Shown: positions 5,850-13,216, numbered from the stretch's first letter. The stretch is 17,254 nt of DNA from UBA5026 sp949065595 (GCA_949065595.1 CARSXK010000024.1:1-17254), one strand, 5' to 3'. A program made the numbers and translations. Notes: generated by a model from the letters alone, not told the origin.

Positions 5850-7178
5850 ATGAAAAAACCAGTTGTCGCATTGGTTGGAAGACCTAACGTAGGAAAGTCG
5901 ACTATATTCAATCGACTTGTCGGTAAAAAAATATCCATTATAGAAGATACCCCTGGGGTAACAAGAGATCGCGTTTATGGCAATGTTACGAGTGAAAATT
6001 ACCAATTTCATTTGATTGATACAGGTGGAATTGATGGAGCCAATGATACATTCAATGCAGAAATTAAATTACAGGCTGAACTTGCAATTGATGAAGCAGA
6101 TGTGATTGTTTTTGTAGTAGATGCCAAAGAAGGCTTAACTGCCAATGATTTAATGATCAAAGATATGCTTTTAAAAACAAGCAAAAAAGTAATTATTGCA
6201 ATAAATAAAGTCGATAGCAAACAATCACAAGACCACTTATACGATTTTTATGAACTTGGATTTGAACATTATATTCATATCAGTGGCGAACAAAATATTG
6301 GTATTGAAGAATTGTTACAAATGATTACAGAAGATTTTTCTACTTATGAAGAGGAAACTTATGAAGAAGGTACCATTCGATTTTCGATTATTGGAAGACC
6401 GAATGTAGGAAAAAGTAGTTTGGTCAATGCTATATTAAATGAAGAAAGAGCGATTGTAAGTAATATTGCAGGGACAACAAGAGACTCTATCGATACGCCT
6501 TTTACCTATTATGACAAACCTTTTGTTGTAATCGATACTGCGGGAATGCGGAAAAAAGGAAAAGTCTATGAAAAAATTGAAAAATATAGTTTATTACGGG
6601 CCATGAAGGCCATTGACCGTTCGAATGTATGCTTGCTCATCATCAATGCAGAAGAAGGAATTATTGAACATGATAAACATATCGCAAGTTATGCCCTAGA
6701 TGCAGGCAAACCGATTGTTATTGTCGTTAATAAATGGGATACCATTGATCATAAAGATGAACAAATGAAACAATTTGTAAAACAAATTCGTGCGGAATTT
6801 CAATTTATATCCTATGCACCAATTGTCTTTTTGTCTGCTTTAACCAAAAAAAGAATTCATACCCTATTACCAGAAGTCATTAAAGTATATGAAAATAGCA
6901 AAAAAGAGATTAAAACAAGTCTTTTAAATGATATCATAACAGATGCATATCATTTGAATTTGCCACCTTCTTATCAGGGAAAGAGATTGAAGATTTACTT
7001 TTCTGCGCAAATTTCAACTTGTCCACCAACATTCCAAATTCAAGTGAATAGTAAAGGGTTGATTCACTTTTCCTATGAGCGTTATTTAGAAAATAAATTA
7101 AGAGAAGCATTTGATTTTGAGGGAACCCCTATTGTCTTACAATTTAAGAACAAAGGGGAACAATCATTTGACAAGTAA
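5850..7178 (+). CDS. der: Ribosome-associated double-domain GTPase Der (EngA)
   Basis: Der is an essential 50S assembly GTPase with two G domains in tandem and a C-terminal KH-like domain. Domain 1 shows GRPNVGKST (10-18), DTGG (57-60) and NKVD (near 118). Domain 2, after an acidic linker of Tyr/Glu repeats, shows GRPNVGKSS, DTAGMRKKGK and NKWD. The KH-like part follows with the usual LPPSYQGKRLKIYF segment and the terminal NKL region. Length is 442 residues from ATG 5850, normal for the family. That start is chosen because GAGGTGA lies 6 bases upstream; an in-frame GTG at 5841 falls inside this site. The last codons contain the -35 of the next gene. In Bacillus der is also close to spoIVA, as here. 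Confidence 0.97.
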   Translation: MKKPVVALVGRPNVGKSTIFNRLVGKKISIIEDTPGVTRDRVYGNVTSENYQFHLIDTGGIDGANDTFNAEIKLQAELAIDEADVIVFVVDAKEGLTANDLMIKDMLLKTSKKVIIAINKVDSKQSQDHLYDFYELGFEHYIHISGEQNIGIEELLQMITEDFSTYEEETYEEGTIRFSIIGRPNVGKSSLVNAILNEERAIVSNIAGTTRDSIDTPFTYYDKPFVVIDTAGMRKKGKVYEKIEKYSLLRAMKAIDRSNVCLLIINAEEGIIEHDKHIASYALDAGKPIVIVVNKWDTIDHKDEQMKQFVKQIRAEFQFISYAPIVFLSALTKKRIHTLLPEVIKVYENSKKEIKTSLLNDIITDAYHLNLPPSYQGKRLKIYFSAQISTCPPTFQIQVNSKGLIHFSYERYLENKLREAFDFEGTPIVLQFKNKGEQSFDK

Positions 7179-7196
7179 AATAAAATGTACTATAAT
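7168..7196 (+). promoter_or_regulatory. Consensus sigma-A promoter overlapping the der stop
   Basis: TTGACA (7168-7173), 17 bases, TATAAT (7191-7196). The -35 is formed by the final codons of der. It drives the gene at 7224. Confidence 0.88.
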
Positions 7197-7223
7197 ATTT
7201 GCCGTTCTGTAAAGGGGGTAAAT

Positions 7224-7529
7224 ATGAAAAAGAAAGATGTACAAGTAGGAAATGGAACGGACATATTTTTCATACGTTCCACGCAAACAAGATTAGGAGA
7301 TAAAGAAAACTATGTACAGTTATTAGAAAAGAAAATTGAAAAACTTCTTCAACTATCCGAAATTGATAGAACACTTGCTGTTTCTTGTTTATTATTACTT
7401 GAATGCAAAAATGGAATTAATCATTATTTTCCACATTTAATTAATTATGCTTCACCTGGTGTTGCACAGTTTGTTTCTTCCGTAACTATGTCAGAAGAAA
7501 CATATTCAAATACACAAAAAGTCAAATAA
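7224..7529 (+). CDS. Uncharacterised 101-residue protein between der and spoIVA
   Basis: I do not recognise this family. The start ATG at 7224 is chosen for the strong AAGGGGG 6 bases upstream; an earlier in-frame ATG at 7185 overlaps the promoter and is excluded. The protein begins with a basic KKKDVQVGNGTDIFFI segment, then a charged helix (DKENYVQLLEKKIEKLLQL), a hydrophobic helix with a Cys (AVSCLLLLEC) and a Ser/Thr-rich end. No signal peptide is evident. It has a full-consensus vegetative promoter of its own, so it is probably well expressed during growth. A bidirectional terminator separates it from spoIVA, which is convergent. Confidence 0.75.
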   Translation: MKKKDVQVGNGTDIFFIRSTQTRLGDKENYVQLLEKKIEKLLQLSEIDRTLAVSCLLLLECKNGINHYFPHLINYASPGVAQFVSSVTMSEETYSNTQKVK

Positions 7530-7553
7530 AAAAAAGACAGTGATGTCTTTTTT
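7530..7553. terminator. Bidirectional terminator between the 7224 gene and spoIVA
   Basis: AAAAAAGACA (7530-7539) and TGTCTTTTTT (7544-7553) are exact reverse complements around GTGA. The A run on one side and the T run on the other let it work for both converging genes. It begins right after one stop codon and overlaps the other. Confidence 0.88.
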
Positions 7554-9027
7554 ATAATACAATTGCGAACAAATTTCCAGAACCTTTATTTACAAGTTTA
7601 GATAAAGTAGTTTGTAATTTGAACCTTACATTTTCAGGCAACAAGGATAGTTTTGCTTGAATACCTTCCTTTACAATGACATCTAAACTTCTACCAAAAA
7701 TTTCACTTTTCCAGATATTTCCAGGCTCTGTATCTGAATCTTTCATCAAATAATCAATCAATTCTTTGCTTTGTAATTCAGAACCGATAATTGGTTCAAA
7801 TGTAGATTCGACATCCACACGAATCATATGAATCGATGGCGCGACTGCTTTTAATTTAATTCCATAGCGACTTCCTTGTTTAATTACTTCAGGTGTTTCT
7901 AATTTCATATCAGATAAACTAGGTGACGCTACTCCATAACCAGTTTGTTTGACCATTTTAAGTGCAGCTTTGATTTGATCATATTCTTGTTTGGCTTCAT
8001 GATAATCTTGGAATAGTTTCAATAATTCTGCACGATTTCCAACATCAATACCAATAATTTCTTTTAAAACTTGATTATACAATTCTTTTGGCGCTTGTAA
8101 AGTTACAGTTACAACGCCTGTTGCGGTATCTACATCAGATAAGTAAGCTTTACTAATATATTCGCAATCAGTAAAATGACTTGTGATATTTTCAATATCT
8201 CTTAATTTATCTATTTCGGTAACACTTTCACGAATTTTTTCAATATAGATTTTTTTGAGCCAATTATTTGGTGAAAGACAAGCAATCCACTCTGGCATAC
8301 TGATATTGACTTCTAATACTGGAAATTCATAAAGTGCTTCCCTTAAAATTGTATAAATATCTCTTTCAGTCATATTTTCTACACTGATTGGTAGAACAGG
8401 AACCTGATAAGATTCTTGTAATTTTTCTGCCAATCTTTCTGTTTCTGGCAACATTGGATGACTAGAATTCATGATGACAATAAATGGTTTTCCAATTTCT
8501 TTTAATTCACTTACCACACGTTCTTCTGCTTCTACATAGTTGTTTCTTGAAATTTCTCCAAAAGAGCCATCGGTTGTAATGACAATTCCGATAGAAGAAT
8601 GATCACGGATGACTTTTTCAGTACCAATTTCAGCAGCTTCTACAAATGGGATTTCATCGTCATACCAAGGACATTTTACCATACGAGGTCCATTTTCGTC
8701 TTCATATCCTTTAACACCTGGGATGACATACCCTACACAATCGACAAGACGGATACTAGAAGTAAATTCATCAATTTGAATTTTAGCTGCACTGCTTGGT
8801 ACAAATTTTGGTTCGGTTGTCATAATCGTTTTTCCTTGTGCACTTTGTGGAATTTCATCTAGCGCACGTTTTCGTTCATATTCATCTTCAATATTAGGAA
8901 CAACTAGGTTTTCAATTACTTTTTTAATGAAGGTTGATTTTCCGGTTCTAACTGCACCAACAACTCCTAAGTAAACATCTCCACCAGTTCGTTCCGTAAT
9001 ACTTTTGATGATATCTATTTTTTCCAT
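7552..9027 (-). CDS. spoIVA: Stage IV sporulation protein A, spore coat morphogenetic ATPase
   Basis: SpoIVA is made in the mother cell, binds the outer forespore membrane, hydrolyses ATP and polymerises into the basement layer on which the coat is built. The 491-residue protein follows the Bacillus sequence closely along its length: MEKIDIIKSI start, Walker A GAVRTGKST (24-32), PQSAQGKTIMTTEPKFVP, RLVDCVGY, KGYEDENGPRMV, ITTDGSFGEI, REALYEFPVLEVN, ALKMVKQTGYGVA, KAVAPSIHMIRVDVE and a C-terminus ending FAIVL. The start at 9027 matches the Bacillus N-terminus and has AGGGAT upstream; an in-frame ATG at 9045 is rejected. It is expected to be sigma-E dependent, and a CATACAAA element lies upstream. 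It marks the organism as a spore former. Confidence 0.97.
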   Translation of the reverse strand: MEKIDIIKSITERTGGDVYLGVVGAVRTGKSTFIKKVIENLVVPNIEDEYERKRALDEIPQSAQGKTIMTTEPKFVPSSAAKIQIDEFTSSIRLVDCVGYVIPGVKGYEDENGPRMVKCPWYDDEIPFVEAAEIGTEKVIRDHSSIGIVITTDGSFGEISRNNYVEAEERVVSELKEIGKPFIVIMNSSHPMLPETERLAEKLQESYQVPVLPISVENMTERDIYTILREALYEFPVLEVNISMPEWIACLSPNNWLKKIYIEKIRESVTEIDKLRDIENITSHFTDCEYISKAYLSDVDTATGVVTVTLQAPKELYNQVLKEIIGIDVGNRAELLKLFQDYHEAKQEYDQIKAALKMVKQTGYGVASPSLSDMKLETPEVIKQGSRYGIKLKAVAPSIHMIRVDVESTFEPIIGSELQSKELIDYLMKDSDTEPGNIWKSEIFGRSLDVIVKEGIQAKLSLLPENVRFKLQTTLSKLVNKGSGNLFAIVL

Positions 9028-9075
9028 ATAATCCCTACTTTCCATAATTCATTAAACTATATGAAAAAATTATAA

Positions 9076-9083
9076 TTTGTATG
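9076..9083 (-). promoter_or_regulatory. Candidate sigma-E -10 for spoIVA
   Basis: On the minus strand CATACAAA (9083 to 9076) matches the sigma-E -10 consensus CATACAHT except the last base. The AT-rich -35 region (a TGATTTAA-like stretch) is only a partial match. It is 48 bases upstream of the start codon. Confidence 0.4.
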
Positions 9084-9119
9084 ATTAATTTACAAAATTA
9101 AATCAAAAAAATATATCTA

Positions 9120-9128
9120 TGATATAAT
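9120..9128 (+). promoter_or_regulatory. Extended -10 promoter for the gene at 9150
   Basis: TGATATAAT gives a TGN-extended consensus -10 (TATAAT 9123-9128). No clear -35 is found. The start codon is 21 bases downstream. Confidence 0.65.
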
Positions 9129-9149
9129 AAACAAAAGAGGTAAGATATT

Positions 9150-9854
9150 ATGGAAGCAGAATGGATTCGTAAAAGTAAGGAAAAATATCAGCAATTGTTT
9201 GAAAGATTAAAAGGGAATATTCCAAAAGAAGGAATGTATTTTGTTCCTCGCCAATATCAAGACGCAAAAAATTTATATTCAAAAAAAGCTCAAAAAAGTT
9301 CGTTTATAAAATCCCAAATTCAATATGAGAATAAAGTGTATAAACAAATACAAAATTGTATTCCTATGCAAATTGGAAAAACATTGGAATTACTGTTTGA
9401 AAGTCCAACACATGATGTGTTGATTCATAGGACAGATCAATCCCTTGAGCAGATTACACAATTTATGTTTCAAAGAGGAATTCCTGTTCGCAGCACAGAT
9501 TATACAACACATTTATCTAAATATAAACATTTTCCTACTTTATTAATGAACATAATGGCATGTAAAGAATTCAGAAACTCACAAGGATGTTTATTAATTC
9601 GAATTCCCAAAAATAATAAACTACCCTTGTATTATGAAGACGATCAATTTTTACCCGATTCTAAACAATTGTTTTTATTACCCGAATATATATATGGGTA
9701 TGTTCCTGTAAAAGATGAAATATTGGAAGATGTGATAATCAATCCCAATTATATTGAGAACCATCATTATGCGGTAGACGAACTTTATTATGACGAAACA
9801 TTAAATCCTTTAGAGTATCAACAACAAATGGAAGAACAATATAAAAGTAAATAA
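9150..9854 (+). CDS. Uncharacterised 234-residue protein, faintly ADP-ribosyltransferase-like
   Basis: I do not recognise this family with confidence. The N-terminal about 75 residues are charged and helical; there is no signal peptide. Residues about 88-188 have an order of elements that recalls the ADP-ribosyltransferase fold: a strand with Arg (DVLIHRTD, 88-96), a FQRGIPVRSTDYTTH segment (107-121), the strand GCLLIRIPK (146-154) and the strand pair QLFLLPEYIYGYV (173-185), resembling the usual ExEVLLPPG...V end. The catalytic Glu positions appear replaced by Gln or Leu, so it would be inactive or the likeness is coincidental. The C-terminus is acidic and Tyr-rich. It is divergent from spoIVA with its own vegetative-type promoter and starts at 9150 behind AGAGGTAAG. 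Confidence 0.75.
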   Translation: MEAEWIRKSKEKYQQLFERLKGNIPKEGMYFVPRQYQDAKNLYSKKAQKSSFIKSQIQYENKVYKQIQNCIPMQIGKTLELLFESPTHDVLIHRTDQSLEQITQFMFQRGIPVRSTDYTTHLSKYKHFPTLLMNIMACKEFRNSQGCLLIRIPKNNKLPLYYEDDQFLPDSKQLFLLPEYIYGYVPVKDEILEDVIINPNYIENHHYAVDELYYDETLNPLEYQQQMEEQYKSK

Positions 9855-9874
9855 AAAACTGAAGCCTCAGTTTT
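9855..9874. terminator. Bidirectional terminator between the 9150 gene and spoVIF
   Basis: AAAACTGA (9855-9862) and TCAGTTTT (9867-9874) pair around AGCC, with A and T runs on the two sides. It lies at the ends of two convergent genes and overlaps the spoVIF stop. Confidence 0.85.
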
Positions 9875-10118
9875 ATATAAATTTATCTAAATCTTTTGGA
9901 ACTTGGTCATTAACAACTGCACTTACAATTTTATCTTCCTTTTCCTTGGATACTTCTTTTCCGGTCATTTCTCCTAATTCATGAATAATTTCTCTTAAAG
10001 TTGCTTCATTTTTTAAATCATTTTGTTGTAATTTAGTAGCAAGTTCTAAAATTTTATCCTTTCCAACATTGGTCTTTTTTTCTACTTTATTAAAAAAACT
10101 ATCTGAAAAATTAAACAT
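9873..10118 (-). CDS. spoVIF: Stage VI sporulation protein F (SpoVIF)-like, coat assembly
   Basis: This small 81-residue soluble protein matches the SpoVIF family (Bacillus yjcC) in length and plan: NFSDSFFNKVEKKTNVGKDKILELATKLQ at the start, then NDLKNEATLREIIHELGEMTGKEVSKEKEDKIV and a short tail. The KKTNV, LATKLQ and KEKEDKIV positions are the family landmarks as I remember them. In Bacillus it is needed for proper coat assembly and lysozyme resistance late in sporulation and is read by sigma-K RNA polymerase. The start ATG (complement 10118) is behind a strong AGGAGGGG. A CATATATTA element upstream fits a sigma-K -10. It is convergent to the gene at 9150 and follows the CBS gene on the same strand. 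Confidence 0.85.
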   Translation of the reverse strand: MFNFSDSFFNKVEKKTNVGKDKILELATKLQQNDLKNEATLREIIHELGEMTGKEVSKEKEDKIVSAVVNDQVPKDLDKFI

Positions 10119-10135
10119 CGTAACCCCTCCTAAAA

Positions 10136-10162
10136 TAATATATGATTATTGACAAGAAGGGT
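10136..10162 (-). promoter_or_regulatory. Candidate sigma-K promoter for spoVIF
   Basis: On the minus strand, AC (10162-10161), 16 bases, then CATATATTA (10144-10136) fits the sigma-K pattern AC...CATAnnnTA. CATATATT also fits sigma-E at 7 of 8 positions. The -10 is only 17 bases from the start codon, so the transcript would begin at about the ribosome-binding site. Confidence 0.4.
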
Positions 10163-10170
10163 TATTGTTT

Positions 10171-10620
10171 TTATAAATAAAAGGAATCAATTTCCAAATC
10201 TTCTTTTGCTTGATGGTAAGTATTTTGGTCGATTTTACGTAGGGTATCCTTTAAATCTAAATTTTCAATCCGTAGTAATAAATCACTGATAGCGATGATG
10301 CCCACTACCTTTTTTTTCTGCGTTACCAAAATACGTTTGACTTGATGTTGAGACATTTGTTTTAACAATTCTTCAATGGAAGCAGTTTGCTCAATAGAAA
10401 TGATGTGATGTGTAATATAGTTTTCAATAGGTGAATTCATATCTGCATGATTGGCAATTGCTTTTATCACCAAATCACGATCGGTAACCACACCCACTAT
10501 TTTATTTTCTTTGGCAATTGGTAAAAAACCGATATCATGTTGCTTCATTTTTTCTGCAACCATCCAAATGGAGTCTTCTAATTTTCCAACAATAACAGGC
10601 TTACTCATAAATTCTTCCAT
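10171..10620 (-). CDS. CBS-domain pair protein, probably sporulation-expressed
   Basis: The 149-residue protein is a stand-alone pair of CBS domains. CBS1 covers about residues 5-58, with IGFLPIAKENKIVGVVTDRDLVIKAIA; CBS2 covers about 67-120, with VKRILVTQKKKVVGIIAISDLLLRIE. A short acidic tail follows. CBS pairs bind adenosine nucleotides (AMP, ATP, SAM, c-di-AMP) and sense energy or second messengers; which ligand is not visible here. The two (G/V)V(T/A)xxDL motifs are where such ligands usually contact. It starts at complement 10620 behind GGTGAT. It sits among sporulation genes, and a sigma-G-type promoter candidate precedes it, suggesting forespore expression. Comparable Bacillus proteins are YhcV and YlbB-like; I cannot pick one. 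Confidence 0.9.
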   Translation of the reverse strand: MEEFMSKPVIVGKLEDSIWMVAEKMKQHDIGFLPIAKENKIVGVVTDRDLVIKAIANHADMNSPIENYITHHIISIEQTASIEELLKQMSQHQVKRILVTQKKKVVGIIAISDLLLRIENLDLKDTLRKIDQNTYHQAKEDLEIDSFYL

Positions 10621-10634
10621 AAAATCACCATTTA

Positions 10635-10663
10635 TAGTATGAAATAAGTTGACTTATTTATAC
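10635..10663 (-). promoter_or_regulatory. Candidate sigma-G promoter for the CBS gene
   Basis: On the minus strand, GTATA (10663-10659), 17 bases, then CATACTA (10641-10635) agrees with the Bacillus sigma-G pattern GHATR...CATNHTA. The spacer is almost exactly the palindrome at 10642-10659. The start codon is 14 bases beyond the -10. Confidence 0.45.
10642..10659. repeat. 18-bp palindrome in the CBS/yunB divergent promoter region
   Basis: AAATAAGT-TG-ACTTATTT is a perfect inverted repeat of 8-bp arms with a 2-base centre. It lies between divergent start codons 65 bases apart. It looks like an operator for a dimeric regulator; the regulator is not identifiable from the sequence. Confidence 0.65.
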
Positions 10664-10670
10664 ATAAAAT
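10663..10670 (+). promoter_or_regulatory. Possible sigma-E -10 for yunB
   Basis: CATAAAAT matches the sigma-E -10 (CATACAHT) at 7 of 8 positions. The -35 region overlaps the palindrome and is a poor match. It is 15 bases from the start codon, leaving a very short leader. An identical octamer occurs at 10618-10625. Confidence 0.3.
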
Positions 10671-10685
10671 GGATTAGGTGATTGT

Positions 10686-11447
10686 ATGCGAAAGCGAATT
10701 CATTTGAAAAAAAAGTATTTAATTTTTAATAAAAAAAATACCAAATGGAATCTTGTAATTGGAATTTTTGTGTTATTGATCATTGCTCTTTTCCTTGCAT
10801 TTCGTTTTATCAATCAAAAAGTAACACCCATTTTAATGGAATATGCCGAATTGCAAGTGGGGCGTATGGCAACACAGGTCATCAGACAGGCTGTATCAAC
10901 TGAAGTAACAGATAAAATATCAGTAGATGATTTATTTTTGATTACGAGAGATTCAAATGGCGATATTAAAACGATTGATTTGAATCCAATCAATGTCAAT
11001 CGAATGACAGGACTAGTGACAGAAAAGGTAAGTGAGTATTTAACAAAAGTTGAAATTGGTGAGATTGATAATTTGAATTTATCCGCAGAATTATTTGATA
11101 GCAAAAAGGTTAAGAAAGGAATTATTTTCGAAATTCCATCGGGCATTGTATTTAAAAATCCAATTTTAACCAATATTGGTCCTAAAATTCCTGTGAAACT
11201 AAATTTAATTGGAGATATCGCAACCGATATCAAAACAAAAATTACCAATTATGGAATTAATAATGCGCTTATTGAAGTTTTGGTGTATGTAGAAGTAACA
11301 GAACAAGTGATATTACCATTTGCTTCCAAAAGAGTAACAGTTGAAATGAATGTGCCAATTGCTTTAAAATTAATTCAGGGAACTGTTCCCAATTATTATT
11401 TCAATGGAAATGCATCGGATACTAATTTATCCGTTCCAATTTCTTAA
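10686..11447 (+). CDS. yunB: Sporulation protein YunB
   Basis: YunB is a mother-cell membrane protein of sporulating Bacillota. The 253-residue length equals the Bacillus protein. The N-terminus is strongly basic, followed by one membrane helix (about residues 21-43), then MEYAELQVGRMATQVIRQAV in the place of the conserved segment after the helix. The family landmarks GPKIPVKLNLIGDIATDIKTKITNYGINNALIEVLVYVEV and LPFASKRVTVEMNVPIALKLIQGTVPNYY are present. Its large C-terminal part should face the intermembrane space. The start at 10686 follows TTAGGTGAT. In Bacillus it is sigma-E dependent and close to yutD; here yutD is 33 bases downstream with its own promoter. Exact biochemical role is not known for the family. 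Confidence 0.93.
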   Translation: MRKRIHLKKKYLIFNKKNTKWNLVIGIFVLLIIALFLAFRFINQKVTPILMEYAELQVGRMATQVIRQAVSTEVTDKISVDDLFLITRDSNGDIKTIDLNPINVNRMTGLVTEKVSEYLTKVEIGEIDNLNLSAELFDSKKVKKGIIFEIPSGIVFKNPILTNIGPKIPVKLNLIGDIATDIKTKITNYGINNALIEVLVYVEVTEQVILPFASKRVTVEMNVPIALKLIQGTVPNYYFNGNASDTNLSVPIS

Positions 11448-11451
11448 CTTA

Positions 11452-11460
11452 TGATATAAT
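11452..11460 (+). promoter_or_regulatory. Extended -10 promoter for yutD
   Basis: TGATATAAT overlaps the end of the yunB stop region (TATAAT 11455-11460). No good -35 is visible. The start codon is 20 bases downstream. Confidence 0.6.
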
Positions 11461-11480
11461 GAAAAAAAGGATGTGAAGAT

Positions 11481-11765
11481 ATGAAGAATGTTACAATAAA
11501 TAGTATAGAATATGAAATCATAGAAGATTATAAAAATGGCTATGACAAAGAAGCCATCGAAGAAAAATTAACCGATTATTTTGAACCTTTTGATTATATT
11601 GTAGGAGATTGGGCTTATGGTAAATTAAGATTAAAAGGATTTTGTGATAAAACCAATTCGATTTATAGAAAGATGAATGATATTCAAAATAAAGATACCT
11701 ATTTAAAAAATGAATGTGCCTATGAATGTAAGTACTTTGTACTTAAAAAAACCAGAGTAGTATAA
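11481..11765 (+). CDS. yutD: YutD family protein (DUF1027)
   Basis: This 94-residue cytosolic protein has the family signature FDYIVGDWAYGKLRLKGF (about residues 37-54), corresponding to the YDYIVGDWGYNQLRLRGF block of Bacillus YutD. The later segment CAYECKYFVLKK corresponds to the family's C-terminal Cys-containing strand. It begins at ATG 11481. YutD function is unknown; the gene is widespread in Bacilli and its closeness to yunB is also seen in Bacillus. It ends about 40 bases before a hairpin terminator. Confidence 0.88.
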   Translation: MKNVTINSIEYEIIEDYKNGYDKEAIEEKLTDYFEPFDYIVGDWAYGKLRLKGFCDKTNSIYRKMNDIQNKDTYLKNECAYECKYFVLKKTRVV

Positions 11766-11807
11766 AAATCAATTCGTTAAGGAAAAACAAAAAAATCCTA
11801 TTTATGC

Positions 11808-11830
11808 AAAACACAGAACACTGTGTTTTT
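11808..11830 (+). terminator. Hairpin terminator after yutD (left twin of the GH25-flanking hairpins)
   Basis: AAAACACAG (11808-11816) and CTGTGTTTT (11821-11829) pair around AACA and run into T and then ATTGC. The same arms recur at 13194-13214, on the other side of the GH25 gene. Confidence 0.8.
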
Positions 11831-11831
11831 A

Positions 11832-11860
11832 TTGCGAAGAAACAAAATATTCTATATAAT
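11832..11860 (+). promoter_or_regulatory. Sigma-A promoter for the GH25 gene
   Basis: TTGCGA (11832-11837), 17 bases, TATAAT (11855-11860). The -35 has four of six consensus bases and abuts the preceding terminator. The start codon is 23 bases beyond the -10. Confidence 0.7.
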
Positions 11861-11883
11861 GGAAATAGAATAGGGAGTGTCAT

Positions 11884-13080
11884 ATGAAGAAAAAAATATT
11901 GGTTCTAGTTGTTTTGCTTGTTTTATTGATAATGTCTTATTTTTTGTGGCAGCATTTTAGAATAAAATATGCTAAAATTGAAATCACATTAGTAGATAAT
12001 TTGACATTAGAGTTTAGTGAAAAGAAAAGGGTATCTTCTTATATCCAAAGTATCAATGGCAAGATTGTAGATGATTATATAATTGACTCTACAGAATTAG
12101 GAAAAAAAGAAGTTGTATTTCAATTTATCAATGAAGATAATATCAAAGTAAAATATTCTTATATCATAGAAGTAGTAGATACGAAAGAACCGCTTATATG
12201 GCTAGGAAGTAGCTACCGTATTCCGGTTGGAAGCAATACCAATTTAACCGATAAAATACTATGTGGAGATAATTATGATCATAGACCCAATTGCTACATT
12301 GAAGGAACTTATGATTTGAATACAGTAGGAATTTATCCACTGGTATTTAAAGCAATTGATAGTAGCGGAAACGAAGAAAGCATCGCATTTGACCTAAACG
12401 TATATCAACCAAGTAATTCTAAAACAGAAAATCCCAAACCAACAACATATACTGATTTCAATGACATAATAAGAAAACATAAAAAAGAGACTACTAAAAT
12501 TGGAATCGATGTATCTAGTTGGCAAGGTACTATTGATTTTGAAAAAATCAAAAAAGCAGGGGTTGAATTTATCATGATAAGAGTGGGAGGTACAAAAGGG
12601 ACCAATGGAGAATATTTTTTAGATAAACAATTTGAAAGAAACATGAAAGAAGCATCTCTTCATGGAATCGATGTGGGTATTTATTTCTATTCCTATGCCG
12701 ATTCCATTGAAGGTGCCAAACAAGATGCGAAATGGGTAATAGAACAATTGAAGGATTATAAAATCAATTTACCAATTGCCTTTGATTGGGAGGAATGGGC
12801 ATACTTTAATGATTATAATTTAAGCTTTTTTGGACTTACTACTTTAGCACAGACTTTTTTAGATACCTTGAGGGATGCAGGATATCAAGGCATGTTATAT
12901 AGTAGTAAACTTTATTTGGAAAAGGTTTGGTTAGAAACGGAATACGATATTTGGTTAGCGCATTATACAGAGCAGACTGATTATGAAGGAAACTATAAAA
13001 TATGGCAATTATGTGATAATGGAAAAGTAGATGGAATAGAAGGACCTGTAGACATTAATGTTATGTATATAAACCAGTAA
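11884..13080 (+). CDS. Membrane-anchored GH25 lysozyme-like protein with Ig-like domain
   Basis: The protein has 398 residues. The N-terminus is basic and then hydrophobic (about residues 5-22), without a clear cleavage site, so it is probably a signal anchor with the rest outside the cell. Residues about 30-180 are beta-rich, with an Ig-like repeat of the DUF5011/bacterial-Ig kind (VDTKEPLIWLGSSYRIPVGS, then TVGIYPLVFKAIDSSGN) and two Cys (CGDNYDHRPNC) that may form a disulfide. A polar linker follows. GH25 covers about 203-398: IGIDVSSWQGTIDF (first catalytic-site Asp), MIRVGGT, GIYFYSYA, IAFDWEEW (catalytic Asp-Glu pair), YDIWLAHY, KIWQLCDNGKVDGI and DINVMY at the end. GH25 enzymes cut the MurNAc-GlcNAc bond. 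Its own promoter and terminator make it a single-gene unit. A housekeeping wall-remodelling role is more likely than a phage one. Confidence 0.92.
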   Translation: MKKKILVLVVLLVLLIMSYFLWQHFRIKYAKIEITLVDNLTLEFSEKKRVSSYIQSINGKIVDDYIIDSTELGKKEVVFQFINEDNIKVKYSYIIEVVDTKEPLIWLGSSYRIPVGSNTNLTDKILCGDNYDHRPNCYIEGTYDLNTVGIYPLVFKAIDSSGNEESIAFDLNVYQPSNSKTENPKPTTYTDFNDIIRKHKKETTKIGIDVSSWQGTIDFEKIKKAGVEFIMIRVGGTKGTNGEYFLDKQFERNMKEASLHGIDVGIYFYSYADSIEGAKQDAKWVIEQLKDYKINLPIAFDWEEWAYFNDYNLSFFGLTTLAQTFLDTLRDAGYQGMLYSSKLYLEKVWLETEYDIWLAHYTEQTDYEGNYKIWQLCDNGKVDGIEGPVDINVMYINQ

Positions 13081-13193
13081 GATGATTTTTAATAAAAAAG
13101 AGAAAACGAATTGGAGTATGATAATGGAAAATATGTGTCTAAAGCAGTAATAATGCCCGATGTAGATAGATTCTTGAATATACGATTATAGTG

Positions 13194-13216
13194 AAACACA
13201 GTATCCCTGTGTTTTA
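13194..13216 (+). terminator. Hairpin terminator after the GH25 gene (right twin)
   Basis: AAACACAG (13194-13201) and CTGTGTTT (13207-13214) pair around TATCC, then TATTG. The arm sequence equals the inner part of the hairpin at 11808. It lies 114 bases after the GH25 stop, so it may also close a small relic between them. Confidence 0.7.

Noticed and set aside
13096..13191. A 31-codon open stretch after the GH25 stop
   Set aside because: It has a protein-like look (DNGKYVSKAVIMPDVDRF) but no ATG or ribosome-binding site at its head and is too short to separate from chance; at most a gene relic.
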